Assembly: GCA_024610705.1 (NCBI GenBank)
Contig: JANDEH010000008.1
Span: forward strand, 45,044,990 to 45,108,989
Direction: 5' to 3'
Source: Tetragnatha versicolor
Taxonomy: Eukaryota; Arthropoda; Arachnida; Araneae; Tetragnathidae
DNA: 64,000 nt
Shown here: positions 47,978 to 61,261 of the stretch, one piece after another
Layout of the letters: every line of letters begins with the position of its first letter
Numbering within the stretch: position 1 is the stretch's first letter
Position numbers and translations under genes: made by a program
The notes under the pieces: model-generated
What the model was told of the DNA's origin: nothing
Databases searched by the model: none
The model's input: the letters and a program-made list of their open reading frames with translations, nothing else

Positions 47978-50622
47978 TTTTTCGGCCTACAAAAATTCTC
48001 AAAGTTGGTCGTGACCCGGTATTTTTTTCGAATCGACATATCTTTGTACAACATTTTCTCGGTGCATTGAGGGTCAACCAAAGTAATTCTTGCGGTAACA
48101 ACATGTCCTTAGGTAGCTTAATCAAATTCTTTTGTGAATTTCATGGTTCACCTTCCATGCAAACTGGAAGGGTTTGCCAAACTTTGTCGAAAAAAGTGAA
48201 AAAATGCCAAATTCGAGCCCTTATTGACCCCAGCATTGAGGGTCAACCACAGTTTTGAGGGTTAAAGTGTGTAGTACTGCTCAGTATTAACTTAATTAGC
48301 CCATTGGTTGTATGGTTAACCCTCATGGCTGCAGAAAAATGGCTACTTTCCTAGCTATCAAAACAAAAAGAGGTCATTTTGGTGACCCTGTATTTCAGAG
48401 CATTGAGGGTCAATCAATAATTCAAAATATACGTTTCTTAGTAAAAAATCTCTACTTTAAGAAACAGTTGACAAACCTATGGAGTCTTGATCTGTGATCA
48501 CGTGAGATTGATTTTTGTGACTTAAAACATGGAAAAAAGGTCATTTTGGGGACCCTGTATTTCAGAGCATTGAGGGTCAATGACGAACTGGAAATATGCA
48601 TTTCGTAGTATGAGACCTACCCTTTAAGATACAATTGACAGAACTATGGAGTCTTGACCTGTGATCACGTGAGATTTATTTTTGTGACTAAAGGAACAGA
48701 AAAAAACGTAATTTTGGGGATCCTGTATTTCAGTGCATTAAAGGGTCAATGACGAACTGGAAATATGCATTTCGTATTATGAGAGCTGTTTTTTAAGAGA
48801 AAATTGACAGAACATTGGTTTTGTGCCCTGCGGGCATGCCATAAGGCTTACTTTGTCACATAGCGAACACATAAAATATGCGATGCGTACAATTAGCTTT
48901 GTAGGTTATTTTCAAATTACATTTGGTCTCCCAAAGGAAAGACCTCCAAAAAATAAACCATATAATGAGATTAAATTTTTATTTGAGCAGTGATTTAAGA
49001 CGATTTGAAACCATTAGCCTTGAGCATATAAAACAGTAAAATATTTCAAAGAATGAGGTTTAACAAATTCAAACTCCAAAAAGGTAATTTCTCCCAAGTA
49101 TATTCATCAAGATCAGGTACATATTTTTATTCTCTCTCTATTAAAGTATTTCCCAACGTTGGGCGTACGCCCCACCTGGGGGCAATATGATTTTCTAGGG
49201 GGGGTCAATTTGAAAACTTTTAACTAAATTGCCCCCTTTTGGGGCATGCACATTTGGACAACCATTATTCACTTTCAAAGATTTTTGAAAAAAAAAATGA
49301 AGTGGGGGTACAGAAAATTTAGAAAGGCTTTCCTGGGCCACAGACGGAAAAAGTTTAGGAACCATTGCTCTACTGTAATTTTATCTTTTATCATCTGCAA
49401 ATCTATGGTTCATTTATTTTTTATTTTATTTCGGTATTGAAGCTGTTGGGGAAATAAAAAAGATAATTTCAAAGATTAAAGAAAAGAAAATAACTTGGGA
49501 AAAATAACCTTTCTGTGTTTATATTTGTTAAACCTCATTCTTTGAAATATTTTACTGTTTTATATGCTCAAGGCTAATGGTTTCAAATTGTCTTAAATCA
49601 CTGCTCAAATAAAAATTTAATCCCATTATATGGTTTATTTTTTGGAGGTCTTTCCTTTGGGAGACCAAATGTAATTTGAAAATAATTTTTGAAAATAACC
49701 TACAAAGCTAATTGTACGCATCGCATATTTTATGTGTTCGCTATGTGACAAGTCTTATGGCATGCCCGCAGGGCACAATACCAATGTTCTGTCAATTTTC
49801 TCTTAAAAAACAGCTCTCATAATACGAAATGCATATTTCCAGTTCGTCATTGACCCTTTAATGCACTGAAATACAGGATCCCCAAAATTACGTTTTTTTT
49901 CTGTTTCTTTAGTCACAAAAATAAATCTCACGTGATCACAGGTCAAGACTCCATAGTTCTGTCAATTGTATCTTAAAGGGTAGGTCTCATACTACGAAAT
50001 GCATATTTCCAGTTCGTCATTGACCCTCAATGCTCTGAAATACAGGGTCCCCAAAATGACCTTTTTTCCATTTTTTAAGTCACAAAAATCAATCTCACGT
50101 GATCACAGATCAAGACTCCATAGGTTTCTCAACTTTTTCTTAAAGTAGAGGTTTTTTACTAAGAAACGTATATTTTGAATTATTGATTGACCCTCAATGC
50201 TCTGAAATACAGGGTCACCAAAATGACCTCTTTTTGTTTTGATAGCTATGAAAGTAGCCATTTTTCTGCAGCCATGAGGGTTAACCATACAACCAATGGG
50301 CTAATTAAGTTAATACTGAGCAGTACTACACACTTTAACCCTCAAAACTGTGGTTGACCCTCAATGCTGGGGTCAATAAGGGCTCGAATTTGGCATTTTT
50401 TCACTTTTTTCGACAAAGTTTGGCAAACCCTTCCAGTTTGCATGGAAGGTGAACCATGAAATTCACAAAAGAATTTGATTAAGCTACCTAAGGACATGTT
50501 GTTACCGCAAGAATTACTTTGGTTGACCCTCAATGCACCGAGAAAATGTTGTACAAAGATATGTCGATTCGAAAAAAATACCGGGTCACGACCAACTTTG
50601 AGAATTTTTGTAGGCCGAAAAA
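47978..50622. repeat. 2.6-kb palindrome with ~1.1-kb near-identical arms
   Basis: Arms 47978-~49080 and ~49515-50622 match inverted with only occasional differences. The outer ends are tttttcggcctac and gtaggccgaaaaa. Each arm holds tandem units of about 169 bp starting 'attttggggaccctgtattt', with left-arm starts near 48376, 48543 and 48713. 'Gcattgagggtcaa' also recurs outside the units. The 430-bp spacer contains a small hAT. No coding function is recognised; the open frames recur in both arms only because of the duplication. Confidence 0.8.
49144..49367. mobile_element. Small hAT-like MITE in the palindrome spacer
   Basis: The left end 'aagtatttcccaacgttggg' and right end 'aaagtttaggaaccattg' resemble the TTCCCAA.../...GGGAACCA ends common in hAT elements. 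The flanks CTCTATTA and CTCTACTG would be a worn 8-bp duplication. The C-run blocks inside are like those of other hATs here. Confidence 0.45.
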
Positions 50623-52146
50623 TTTTTTTTTCGGGAAAAAGAAAAAATAGGGGTATTCTAAAATCATTAGAAGTATTCATCATAAAAATTTCATCAAAAT
50701 CAAAAATGGTCACAATAATGAGCCCCGCATTTCTGCCCGCTCCTTATAAAATCTGCCTCTTAAATGTATCAATGATCAATAAAAATAATATTTCAGTATT
50801 GATGAAAATTATAATTTATATCCTAGGTTATGGCTATAAAAGTTGTATTTAAGTTTTTATTCTACAACAATTGCTGAATTGTGGTTCTTCATTGGAGCTA
50901 TTTAAATTCTGCAAAATAATTTTTTGAGATGATTATTAGGAGAGAAAGTTTATGTAAAAGGTATTAAAAATTAAATTTTTATGAACTTTTTTCTTTTACA
51001 TGTCTTAAATATTGCCTACTATTAACAGTGCCTACCATGTCCTGTATTATGTTATGTCGTTTTTCAAGTAATATTAGTAAATGAAGCTGTTAAGCTTGCT
51101 ATATAATGTGTTCTTTTAACTGCTCAATTATGTGTGAAATGTCTTTTCTTTAATGAAAGAGTATGCTATCTTTTGTATGCCATTGGGGGGATCGAGCACT
51201 GTAAACTCTGGTACAAAAACGATCAAACTGTGATTATGTTAATAGATGTTGTAGTAGAGCATAACTGAGTTTCTTCACTGCAGAATTTTTGAGTTGTAGA
51301 AAACTTTGTGATAGATGCCAAGGATGTAAAATGTCTGGAGTCTTGTACTTACAATAACTTTAGTGTACACAATTGGATGTTAATAAAAAACGAAGAATAG
51401 TAGAAGTTTTATTACTTATTGAAGCAAAAGAACTAAAGCTAAATAGTAACACCACTAAATGTAATATCCCAATATTCTTTTTAAAACCCCCATCGAGTGA
51501 CTTTGTTTTGATTTATGGGGTAAACAATGGCCAAGCCCACCCCTAACATTTTAGGATTTTCCATTTTTAATGGTAAAGGATGCTTTCAACACATTCTCAA
51601 AAACCATGCCCACCTCAAAGTCCCTATCGAACCCCCTCGGGGTCTGCCTAAATCTGCCCATGCATCTAACACTAAAAGCTAAATTTATGAGATGTCTTCT
51701 ACAACGAACATTGATAATTCCCATTTATTATAGATGCATACTTATACTGAAGGTATTGTTAGGAAAGCATATTTAGATCTTTTGCCCCAATCTAAATACA
51801 AGTAAATCCATTTTTATCCTTTAATTTTTCAACACCTTTTAAAGTCCAGGGCTTATTCCCAGCCAAGGCTAGGTCAGAAAGCCTAAACTATTTTGATTTA
51901 TTTGATGCTAATGTCCTCCATCTACTGACCCCAATATTTTTCAGCCACTTTTCCTCATTGTCCAATATCCAGTCTGTCCTACTTTCCCCCCTCTTGCCCT
52001 AACAAACTTATTGATGCCTTAAATCATACACATTGGATCAAAAACGTTTTCCATACTCAATTGACTTTTCACCTTACAATCCCTCCCTCTATCATGGTTT
52101 TTCCGTTCATAAATAATGACTTGCTTGGAGTTACCTCGAAATCATA
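50623..52146. other. Intergenic, nothing recognised
   Basis: AT-rich, without gene signatures. Open frames at 50475-50852 and 51570-51776 have no recognisable domain. Confidence 0.45.
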
Positions 52147-52455
52147 CTAAAAACAAAAATTAAATAATCGAGAAAGAAAACCCCGAAGATCTTTCCAATG
52201 GCTGGCGGAGCGTTGACCTTCGACGTGCATCGGGAAAACAGTATGATGGGAAAGAAGAGCGTGCTCATTTTTTTGCACCAAGGTCGCCCCGGCTATCCTT
52301 TCCATTTCTGTAACTCCATACCCTGCGCCGAGCGAAGTGTCAAGGAAGATAACGGCACGTTCATGTTCGTCGCTCCCGTCGCAAATCACGTCGCGCTGCG
52401 TCGTCTTCAACTCGGCCCGGTTTTGGGGAAGATGCTCAAACGGGAAAGGGAATAG
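52147..52455. other. GC-rich island with open frames on both strands
   Basis: About 280 bp much richer in CpG than its surroundings. It is open on plus (52198-52455, beginning MAGGALTFDVHRENSMMG) and on minus (52147-52410). Neither translation is recognised, and both strands being open suggests a compositional effect. It could be an exon of an unknown gene, part of a mobile element, or an upstream regulatory island of the collagen gene. Confidence 0.3.
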
Positions 52456-52599
52456 ATCTCTTTCCTGTTTCTGTGGTGGTGGGGAGGTTCTTTTGTCAAC
52501 AACAGGGTTTCCCTGACTTGATGTCGACTTCTTTTAGATAAGAGTTCTACGAATCTGCCATCATGACCGAAATTTTAAATTGAAATAGTTTAAAATGTT

Positions 52600-52960
52600 A
52601 CTGTGTGGATTCAAGGGGGGCACTCCGGAAAGCACTCCCTCCTTAAGCTGATCGAATAAAAAAAATACTGGAATTGCTTTTTTTCTGGGGTAGGATCTCG
52701 AGAGATTCTCCCACATCATCATCCAAAAAATGCATCACAGAAGACAATTATAGCTTCAGATCGCAAGTTAGGTTCGAGAATATTGTTTTACATCATACTT
52801 TCCCCATGTTTCATATCAAACATGGGGGGGTGCGAAAATAAATTTTATTTAGGAATCTGGTGTGATCATGCAGAAAAAAGTAAAATTGTAACTATTGGCG
52901 TTCAAAGGTAGAGGTGATCCTCAAAAAAGTGCCCTGCTGGATCCGCGCCTGTTTCTGATG
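52600..52960. repeat. Transposon remnant with C/G-rich blocks
   Basis: A 'ggggggcactccgg' block (~52614), 'catgggggggtgcg' (~52822) and 'tgctggatccgcgcctg' (~52936) resemble interior and end sequence of the hAT families above. A matching left end is missing. Confidence 0.35.
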
Positions 52961-53161
52961 TAATAGAGCAGGATAAGGGAAATATTTTAGAACTTGTATC
53001 AAAGTGTTGAAAGCTTTAAGACTAAAATTGTACTGATATTGTTAGAATGCTCCAGCATTAGCGAAACTTCTCCTTTCATGTAATAATAATACTTTTATTT
53101 TACTTCTGTGAATGAAGAAAAACCGTATTGATTAGACTACACGCACGATAACATTAGGTGC

Positions 53162-53168
53162 TATATAA
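53162..53168 (+). promoter_or_regulatory. Isolated TATATAA box
   Basis: TATATAAG followed by a GC-richer 40-bp stretch (tcctctcgatcaatcggagg). It lies 1.9 kb upstream of the collagen start, so an upstream promoter is possible but unsupported. Confidence 0.2.
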
Positions 53169-53326
53169 GTGGAACTGGATCCTCTCGATCAATCGGAGGA
53201 TGCGAGCATACAGTTTGTTATATTCAACAGCTTTCTATCAATTCAAATCATTTATTAAAAATAATTATTTTTAAATCAATTACAACCCTTTAAAAAGAAA
53301 TAAATATACTGCCGAGTAAAAGTAAC

Positions 53327-53421
53327 ATGCCAATTCATTTCCCCCTCTCTCTTTTATTCTCCTTCCTCACCTCCTCTCTCTCTCAACTCTTTTTTCTTCT
53401 TCCTCATCTCTTTTTTTTCTT
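53327..53421. repeat. Polypyrimidine tract
   Basis: About 95 bases of nearly pure C/T on the plus strand. It has mirror-repeat potential. The open frame across it is low-complexity. Confidence 0.6.
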
Positions 53422-54045
53422 AATGAATGTAGCCCTGATTTCTTTTGTTATGCTTAATGACGAGTTGGTGAGGTTTTACGGCAAGGGCAATATACATTCG
53501 GCCATTCGAACTAACTCAATATCGGTTATTAACTGTACAAATGACTTTACTAATTTCTATTTTCCTTTCCAAAAATATTTATATCCCTTTTCCCTGTCTC
53601 TGTAAGTAATGATTGTATTTGCCTCTATCCATATCTTCCTTAATCAATCCCATCCCATCATACCTCCCTCGACACTTATTTTATCCATCTTTTTGTGATA
53701 TTTCATACCAATATCTATAGACCCATGTACTGTACACTGCTTCACTTTGAATGCTAATTAAAATTGATCCCTTCTGATGTATCACTCATTTGTGAAGAAA
53801 ATCGGAAGAGTGAAAAGACAATAGGGAAGGGGATAATTCCTAAGATGACCATCGATAGTGGAAAATTTCAAACGGGCTTGAAAGGCTCATACAGACTTAT
53901 CACTTTTTGTGTTTTTAGTTGGATTAGAGTTTCACTCTTATTAGTTTTACTTTAGTCCTTCACTTTTCTATACAAAATAGAGATTCATAGGAGTGAATCA
54001 CTCAGCATGAAGAGGGAAAGTGAAACAGTGTGAATGAGCCTTTAA

Positions 54046-54708
54046 GGCGACTGCCTACGTTGGGAGAAGGTTTTTAAAAAACATTATATGTAACTTGTTT
54101 ACATATATTTTCTTAACCAATGTGGTTTAAATAACTAATATATGTAAAAACTACCCAAATTTTATAAAAAATATTTTTAAAAATAACAATTTATACTAAA
54201 ATTTGGCGGAAATTTAAAATTACGCCAACACCTCTATAAAAGTTTTTTTGAAAATTCTTGAAATCACATGTTCCTTAGATAAATACCTGTGCAATGACCT
54301 AAAAGCTAAGCAAAATTTTGAAAATTTAAGGAGCTATGCTATTTATAGTAAAATTTGTTTAAAAAATATCTAAAAAACAAAGGTTAATTTTACGATAAAT
54401 AGCATAGCTCCTTTAATTTTCAAAATTTTGCTTAACTTTTAGGTCATTGCACAGGTATTTATCTAAGGAACATGTGATTTCAAGAATTTTCAAAAAAACT
54501 TTTATATATTTACCTATAGAGGTGTTGGCGTAATTTTAAATTTCCGCCAAATTTTAGTATAAATTTTTATTTTTAAAAATATTTTTTTATAAAATTTGGG
54601 TAGTTTTTACATATATTAGTTATTTAAACTACATTGGTTAAGAAAATATATGTAAACAAGTTACATATAATGTTTTTTAAAAACCTTCTCCCAACGTAGG
54701 CAGTCGCC
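54046..54708. mobile_element. TTAA-flanked near-perfect palindrome (663 bp)
   Basis: TTAA at 54042-54045 and 54709-54712. The ends are GGCGACTGCCTACGTTGGGA and its inverse. The entire element folds on itself with the centre near 54377, with arms of about 320 bp and few mismatches. It is non-coding and a member of the same family as 41387-42118. It sits about 370 bp upstream of the collagen start codon. Confidence 0.85.
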
Positions 54709-54719
54709 TTAAGAAGATG

Positions 54720-55080
54720 CCCATGATCCTCTATCTCGGATGCGGATCTTCAGTCTTTCACGACTTCCGATGTCCAGTCCACTAGGGACACAATAATCGT
54801 TTGCATTCGAAGGGAAATCCAGACGATGTCAACCCTGCTGCGTCCCGGTGGGCGGGGGATGTGTGGGCGAGATTTATTTCCTTCTTCTTCTCCGGCAGCA
54901 GAATGTTGATAGCTACCAGATGCCGGGAATCTTGTCACCACGTCGGGCCTCTTTTTCAGTTAGTTCCGTCCGCACCAGAATCCGCAATCCGGTGCGGTGG
55001 CAGTTACGAGCCAGAGTGGTTGAGTGCTCCGGCTCTGCCGACTATGCCCTTGCTGTAGCGGAGGACTATTGACCACCAGG
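54720..55080 (+). promoter_or_regulatory. Collagen gene 5' region / 5' UTR
   Basis: A GC-rich stretch running directly into the collagen start codon, with 'ggtgggcggggga' near 54848. Overlapping open frames on both strands (54801-55058, 54848-55072, 54960-55187) are by-products of composition. The transcription start is unknown. Confidence 0.45.
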
Positions 55081-58000
55081 ATGGATGCCCTGTTTGCTTT
55101 GTGTTTGTGGACCGTGTTCGTCGTGGCCAATGGACAGTATCCTTCAGGTTGGTTGACATAGCTGTTTTTTTGTTGGGAGCTGTTCAAATATCACGTAAGC
55201 ACGTTTTTAATCATTATTGACACCTTCCCCCCTTCTCAGCAAGGATTAGCGAACCGCAACCCCTCCTCATAATTACATATTGAAAACTACCCAACGCCCC
55301 TTGGTTGTTTTCCTTGTGAAGTCAAAATACTACTTGAAATTTTTTTCTGAGTTCATTTTTTTTGCAAAATTTATTTTTGGTTGCAGTATGAAATTATTTA
55401 TACAAGGAATGCAGTGTTTATAACATCTTAAGTAAGCATCACTCATACCCCCTCTCCTTCCTTGTCAGGAAAAATAAGCAAAGAGCAAACCCTTAGGTAA
55501 TATACTTGAACCACTCCTTGTACCTAGAGCTTGTACCTGGTAATAACTCGAAGGACTACCTACCCGCCTTTGGCTAGTTTTTTTCAAAGAAGATTGGTTA
55601 TATAGGATCACCAGAGGTTGACTAGTTTGTCTATAATAGCTGTCTATTGGTATGGGGATGGATTTTGAAGGGGGCATGGAGGCATGGAGTACATTGCCGT
55701 GTAGGTTCTGGAGATACAACCTGAGAGAGCAGCTACCTCAAAGTCTCATCATGCTGTTTTGAAAATAATATGGAATACTAACTGGAATCTTTCCCTCAAA
55801 AATTGGAAAAATTTAACCATTAGTTTTCTAGAAATTTTCTGAGATATTCCTTAACTCCTAGTATATACACTTTCGGCTATATTAACAAAAAGGACACTAA
55901 TTGAATAACTATAGTGTCCTCATTGTTTCCACATGAAAATTTTACTTTTTTACGAAATTTTTTCCCATGACCCTTATAGGTATCTTGTGCTCTTATTGCT
56001 CCTCAGAAATCCACACTTAAATTTGTTTATGTTTATTGGTCGGGGAAACATACATTTGTGTCTATGTAAAAATTGCGAGGTTTTCACGGCAGTTTAAGAA
56101 GGAATGCATTTTAATGTTTCATTTTGGCTTCTGAATTATAACTTAAAATAATCGCTAAAAAATTTAATTGTGTTCAAAACTTGCGTAATTTTTGTAATGA
56201 GAGATTTAAAAAAAATATGTTCCTTGTTTGACTAGATATTTTATCATGGCCCTTTGAAAGTCAATTAGGTATTAAAAGGGGGTTAATAAAATTCAAGTTT
56301 TCGATAATATTTGATTGAAGATTGATAAATACTTCAAAGAAAATTAAGGCTGTATGAACTTAATAATCTACTTCAATTTGAGAAAAAAAGAGACATTTAA
56401 TTATAACGTTTATGCATTTAAAATTTTTTAAGCATTCTTATTTAATTAACAATGTGTGGTTTTAGCCATCCTACGTTTTGAACAAAAAACGCCTAAAAGT
56501 TTAGTTTTTCTTAATTATAGAGATTTGAGAAATCAGATAAAAAATAAAACTTCTAAAGGTTGATTCTTTCACAGTTTTTTTTAAATGAAAACATAATTTA
56601 TGAAGAAAATGAAGGATTTGGATTTAAACTGGTTCAATTTGTTTGTTTCAAGCATATTATGTTAATTGAACAAATAAAAATGTAACCAATATCTGTTTGA
56701 TTGGATTACTTCAAAATATTTTTAAAACCCATTATTTGATTTCTTGCTTTGACACAAAAAATACTATCAAAAAATTTAATTTGAATTTTATTATATTCTT
56801 TTCTTCCTAATGATGCAGGAGAGTTAGTTTTTCAAAATATAAATTGGTTAACTTTTTGTCTTTTTAGTCATAATTACTTATTTTTAGCATTAGGAAAATT
56901 TAGGTTGATTTTTAAATGCTGCTGAAGATCAGAAAGAGGAAACAGAAACACATGTGGGGAAATGATTGGACCGGAATGTGACACTTTTTTCTGTAGCAAT
57001 AGCTACCACATGCTAGATGCATGCAAGATAAATATTTCTCTAGTGGTTTCATTTCTATTGATGGTGTAAAAAAATATGTTTTTTCTTGTGTTTTTTATCC
57101 GTTGGTCCCCTCTTCAATCAGATATCTTGAAGATAGAGCTCAGGAATTATATGATATAACTGATCTTAAGGAATACTTAATTTACTCTAAAAGCTTAAGC
57201 TCTTCCACTTATTTGTAAAATATCCAAAGAATTTATTAATGAATATGCTGTTATATACTTTACAGAATTTGCTATACGTTAATATATTTTAAAATTTGAA
57301 CCCCTTTTTTACCTTACAAAACTAACTTAAAAAGATTTGATAAGGTAAATGTGGGTATAGTGGACACTTTAAGGAAAATTTTTGCTTAAATTCTTAATAA
57401 ATACCAATCAATTTGCTTCGAAACGGTTATTATCCTATTTTTAGGTTAATTGGATCTTTTTCTTTCGATTTTACTATTAAAAACTTTAATTAGATTGGGC
57501 AAAGTATTTTTAATTAATTTTTTAAAAGTACTCCAAATTGCATCTATAGTGGCCACATAGATGAAGCTGTTGCTTCTATGGTGGACACCTCTTGCATCAA
57601 TAGTGGACACCTGTCTTTTTCTGCCTATATGAGGGGTTTATGCATGAAATTGAGGGGGTTTTCTTTGTATAGTCATCTAATTCTAATTAAATCTTCCTTC
57701 CCAACGAAATGTATTTTAGATTCAATCAAATTAGCTTTATTTAAAAAAATTGATAGTTTTCGGCCCAAAGTCTACGCTGTAGCTGATTTGAGAGGAATTT
57801 AGCATGTAATTCAATGTTTTAGAAACATTGGTTCCCGAGGCCAGATTGAAACCAAATTTATTTAACACTCATTTTAAAGCACAGTCAACAGTTTATGAAG
57901 AAAAACTGATTCAAATTAAGTATTAGTTATGTTTCAATTAGACGCCATTGCGGTGGCCATTATTGGAAAATCTAAGATTATGTGTTGGTAAAGTGGACAC

Positions 58001-61000
58001 CCCCATAAATCCTCGTAAAGTCAGCATTTTCAAATAAATTTTATTCAGTATTATTTTATACACTCTTATTTATCTTGATATAAATTTAAAAGTCAATCAA
58101 GCGGTAATAAATACGAAAAAATCAGTTCCGACTTAACAGTTTCCTTACGCGATTCAATAAGCAAAATCAAATTTCAGTCACTCGGGCGATGTTGTTATTT
58201 TCAAATATTTAAATATCCTTCCCACGCTGATCTGTGGTATCGGTGGTAATTTAACAGCTTACCTGATTGCACAATCTGCTATGCCTATGAATTTTGACGC
58301 TGTTCGATGCCTCTAACTCGTTTTATTTCAAATTAATAAGCTATGTGGCCACTATTGGTACAGTGTCCACTATACCCACATTTACCTTAATAAAAAATTA
58401 ATAACTTTATTTTAATTTTGTAACTTGATGTGTGGCTGTTAATATTCGTTCTTTTCTGTTTAATACTTTATCAAAAGTATTTCTTAGTTTAGGATTTTTT
58501 TCATTATTTTTTTGTATAACTCAAATTATAATAATCTCCAATTTTTTATTTTCTTGATAAAAATTTCAGACCTTAAATATTTTTAGTGATAAGTTTTTAA
58601 TTTTATTACATTTGAAAATAAATTTAAACTTGATTTTAAAACAAATCAAAGAAAAAAGTTTGTTTTTAATATTTCTTCAATGCACAATACCGTTTTTAAT
58701 AATTTTTAAAACGTTTTTAGAAGAGATATTTTTACACTAAAAATTTATGAAATCAGTTCAAAAAATTCAATCAGTTGAAATTATTTTTTAAATAGCATTA
58801 TTATGAAAAAAAGATTTATTAAGTGAATATTATCACTGAGAAAAAATATTTTATATCATACTGCATGCTATGGGAATTTATTGTTCTGAAATAATACTCG
58901 ACTACAGTTATTAGAAACTGTTCTGCATACTGTTACTTTAAAGCTAAATATATACTTAGTTGGTGCATTAGGAAATTGTTTCAATTCTAAGATCTTAAAA
59001 ATTTTGGGAAGTTTTGGGATTCCTTTTTTTAAGTATGTTAAATTTATATTTAAAATATTTATAAATATTATCTTAGCATGTTTGTGTCTATTTTTGTCTG
59101 TTTTAAAAATTTCTATTTGTGAGAAAAAAAAGACTAATATAAGTGTACAATATTAGAGAATGTCAAATTAATAAAGATATTTTCATTTAATAACTATCTC
59201 AAATCTAACTCTGCTTCAAAAACTTTGTGACCTTTTCAGAGTTGTCCACCCATTTACTCAACTAATTACCCGGGATCAGACGATCAGATTTCTTCTTTCT
59301 TGCCACGTGACTTTAAAGGACATAATTAAGGATTTTGTTCCGTTCGTCTGGGTAAAAATTTTCGACCGGGAAAAATATCTTGTTTGGGTGTTTTCTTAAT
59401 CAGTGTGTCCTAAGCGTGTGGTAAACCAATTTAAAAAATCTTCATGAAAAATTTAAGTTGCACGTTTTGATGTAATTGAATTTAATGAATATTGGTTTAA
59501 TTCATTGGGGCAAACTAAAGGGTAAATTTCAAGTATTCAATGTTTTCTGGATTAAAGTCTAAGGACATGATTAAGTGTTTGAGATTAGCGTGATTAGTTC
59601 CAGATCAGCTTGATTCATTTAATCAATTTCATTTTTTAATTGTAATTTTCTTCCACAAACGCAACATTATTTATATGAATGGAATTTAAGAGAAGATTAT
59701 TCACCCTCTAACTACAACATCTTTCACAGGTTTTCTACAGGGCCAGGGACAAAATGCCCCCCAAAAGTCCCTTGCTTTCCCCGCAGGGTGTCTTCCTCTT
59801 AAATCAGCCCCTGTTCCCAACATTACTTCTAAAAAGATTTTTTTAAAGATTTGTCTCGTTTGTAGAGCTTACTACCCACTTTACCCCGAACGGATTGCCC
59901 ACTTTGAGCCACCTAGTCGGCCAAAGCGTTTTTTGATGGGTTTTTGATTTCCAGTAATAAATCATTATTTGGGCCAATCCGACGCTATCGTGTATTTTTA
60001 TTTTATAGTTAGATAACTCACCCATAATTTAAAATTAAATTTGTAACTACTACAATCAAGTTAAAACCAAGATTTTTAAGCTTTCAAAGTTATTATACCC
60101 GCTTTACCACCCAATGGCCACTTCTTAAGAGGATTCTCTTCCGTTTCTTTCAGGGTCCGTGGACCTCCTGCAGGCCGTGGGTGTGGAGCAGGAGCCCCTG
60201 GGAGTGGGGCAGTCGAGGGGCATGTGCGACAACAGGGCGATCAGCACCGACGATGAGGGCAACCCCGTCTACGGGGCCCCAGACGTAGCCTACAGCATCT
60301 CTCAAACGGCGGTGCTCAATATCCCTACATCGCAGCTCTTCACTGGTGAGTTCTTTTGTAGTTAATGTTGTTGCTCATCCCACCTGGTATAAATGGTTTT
60401 TAGTGTTTTATTTTGGCATCTCTGAATTATATCTTAAAATAATTTCTAAAAATTGAATTGTGTACGAAAATTGTGTGTTTTTGCAGTGAGATATTTAAAA
60501 AAAAGTACCCAGGGGCTCTAGCACGATGGTATGGACTATTAGTCACTAGTGACAAGTTGTCGGTAGTGACTATACAAAGACCATGGACTAAGTTGTCCGT
60601 TAGACTAGAGATGTTTAAAAAAGTACCCAGTTAGATTGTAGATGGTCTCTTCCTCTCTCATCAGTTACCTAAATGAGGCACCAATACAGTCTAGTTTAGG
60701 ATCAGGATGATAGAGGGAGGCGCAATGGTGTTGTAATGGCAAAGGGAATACTTTCAGTCACACATTTTGTAACAGCTCTCCCAAGTAGCACAAATGTTTA
60801 AGATTCGTCCAATTTTTGTCATGTATGGCCAAATTTCGTTTAGTACTAGTTGCGGTTACGTAAACTTGACATATTTGGTATGAGTTGTGCTACTAGTGCT
60901 GCTTATGGTCGCACCCAGTGAGGCTGGTTATAATGGAGTTTGAAGGTCTAATACTACATGCACACATGAGAAAGTTAAACTAGGTGAACTTAAGCGAGAA

Positions 61001-61220
61001 CTTCAGATATTTTAACGTAAACTTTCTTATTTTTATGCGTTCACACTGCAGCTACTTTTAAACTGTCTTAAATAGTTTTATCGATGGTGAAAGAGTCCGC
61101 CAGCTAGCTGCCATGTTTACCCACAGCTCAAATGATGACTGTCAACCATAGAGATGTAATAACTAATATTATTATAATTAGATCATAAAGTAATAGTTAT
61201 CAGTAGATAATTATTTTAGG

Positions 61221-61261
<41 letters not shown>

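Noticed and set aside
50342..50852. ORFs of 123-125 codons in the palindrome's right arm
   Set aside because: They duplicate left-arm frames by inversion and continue into unrelated flanking sequence; no family resemblance.
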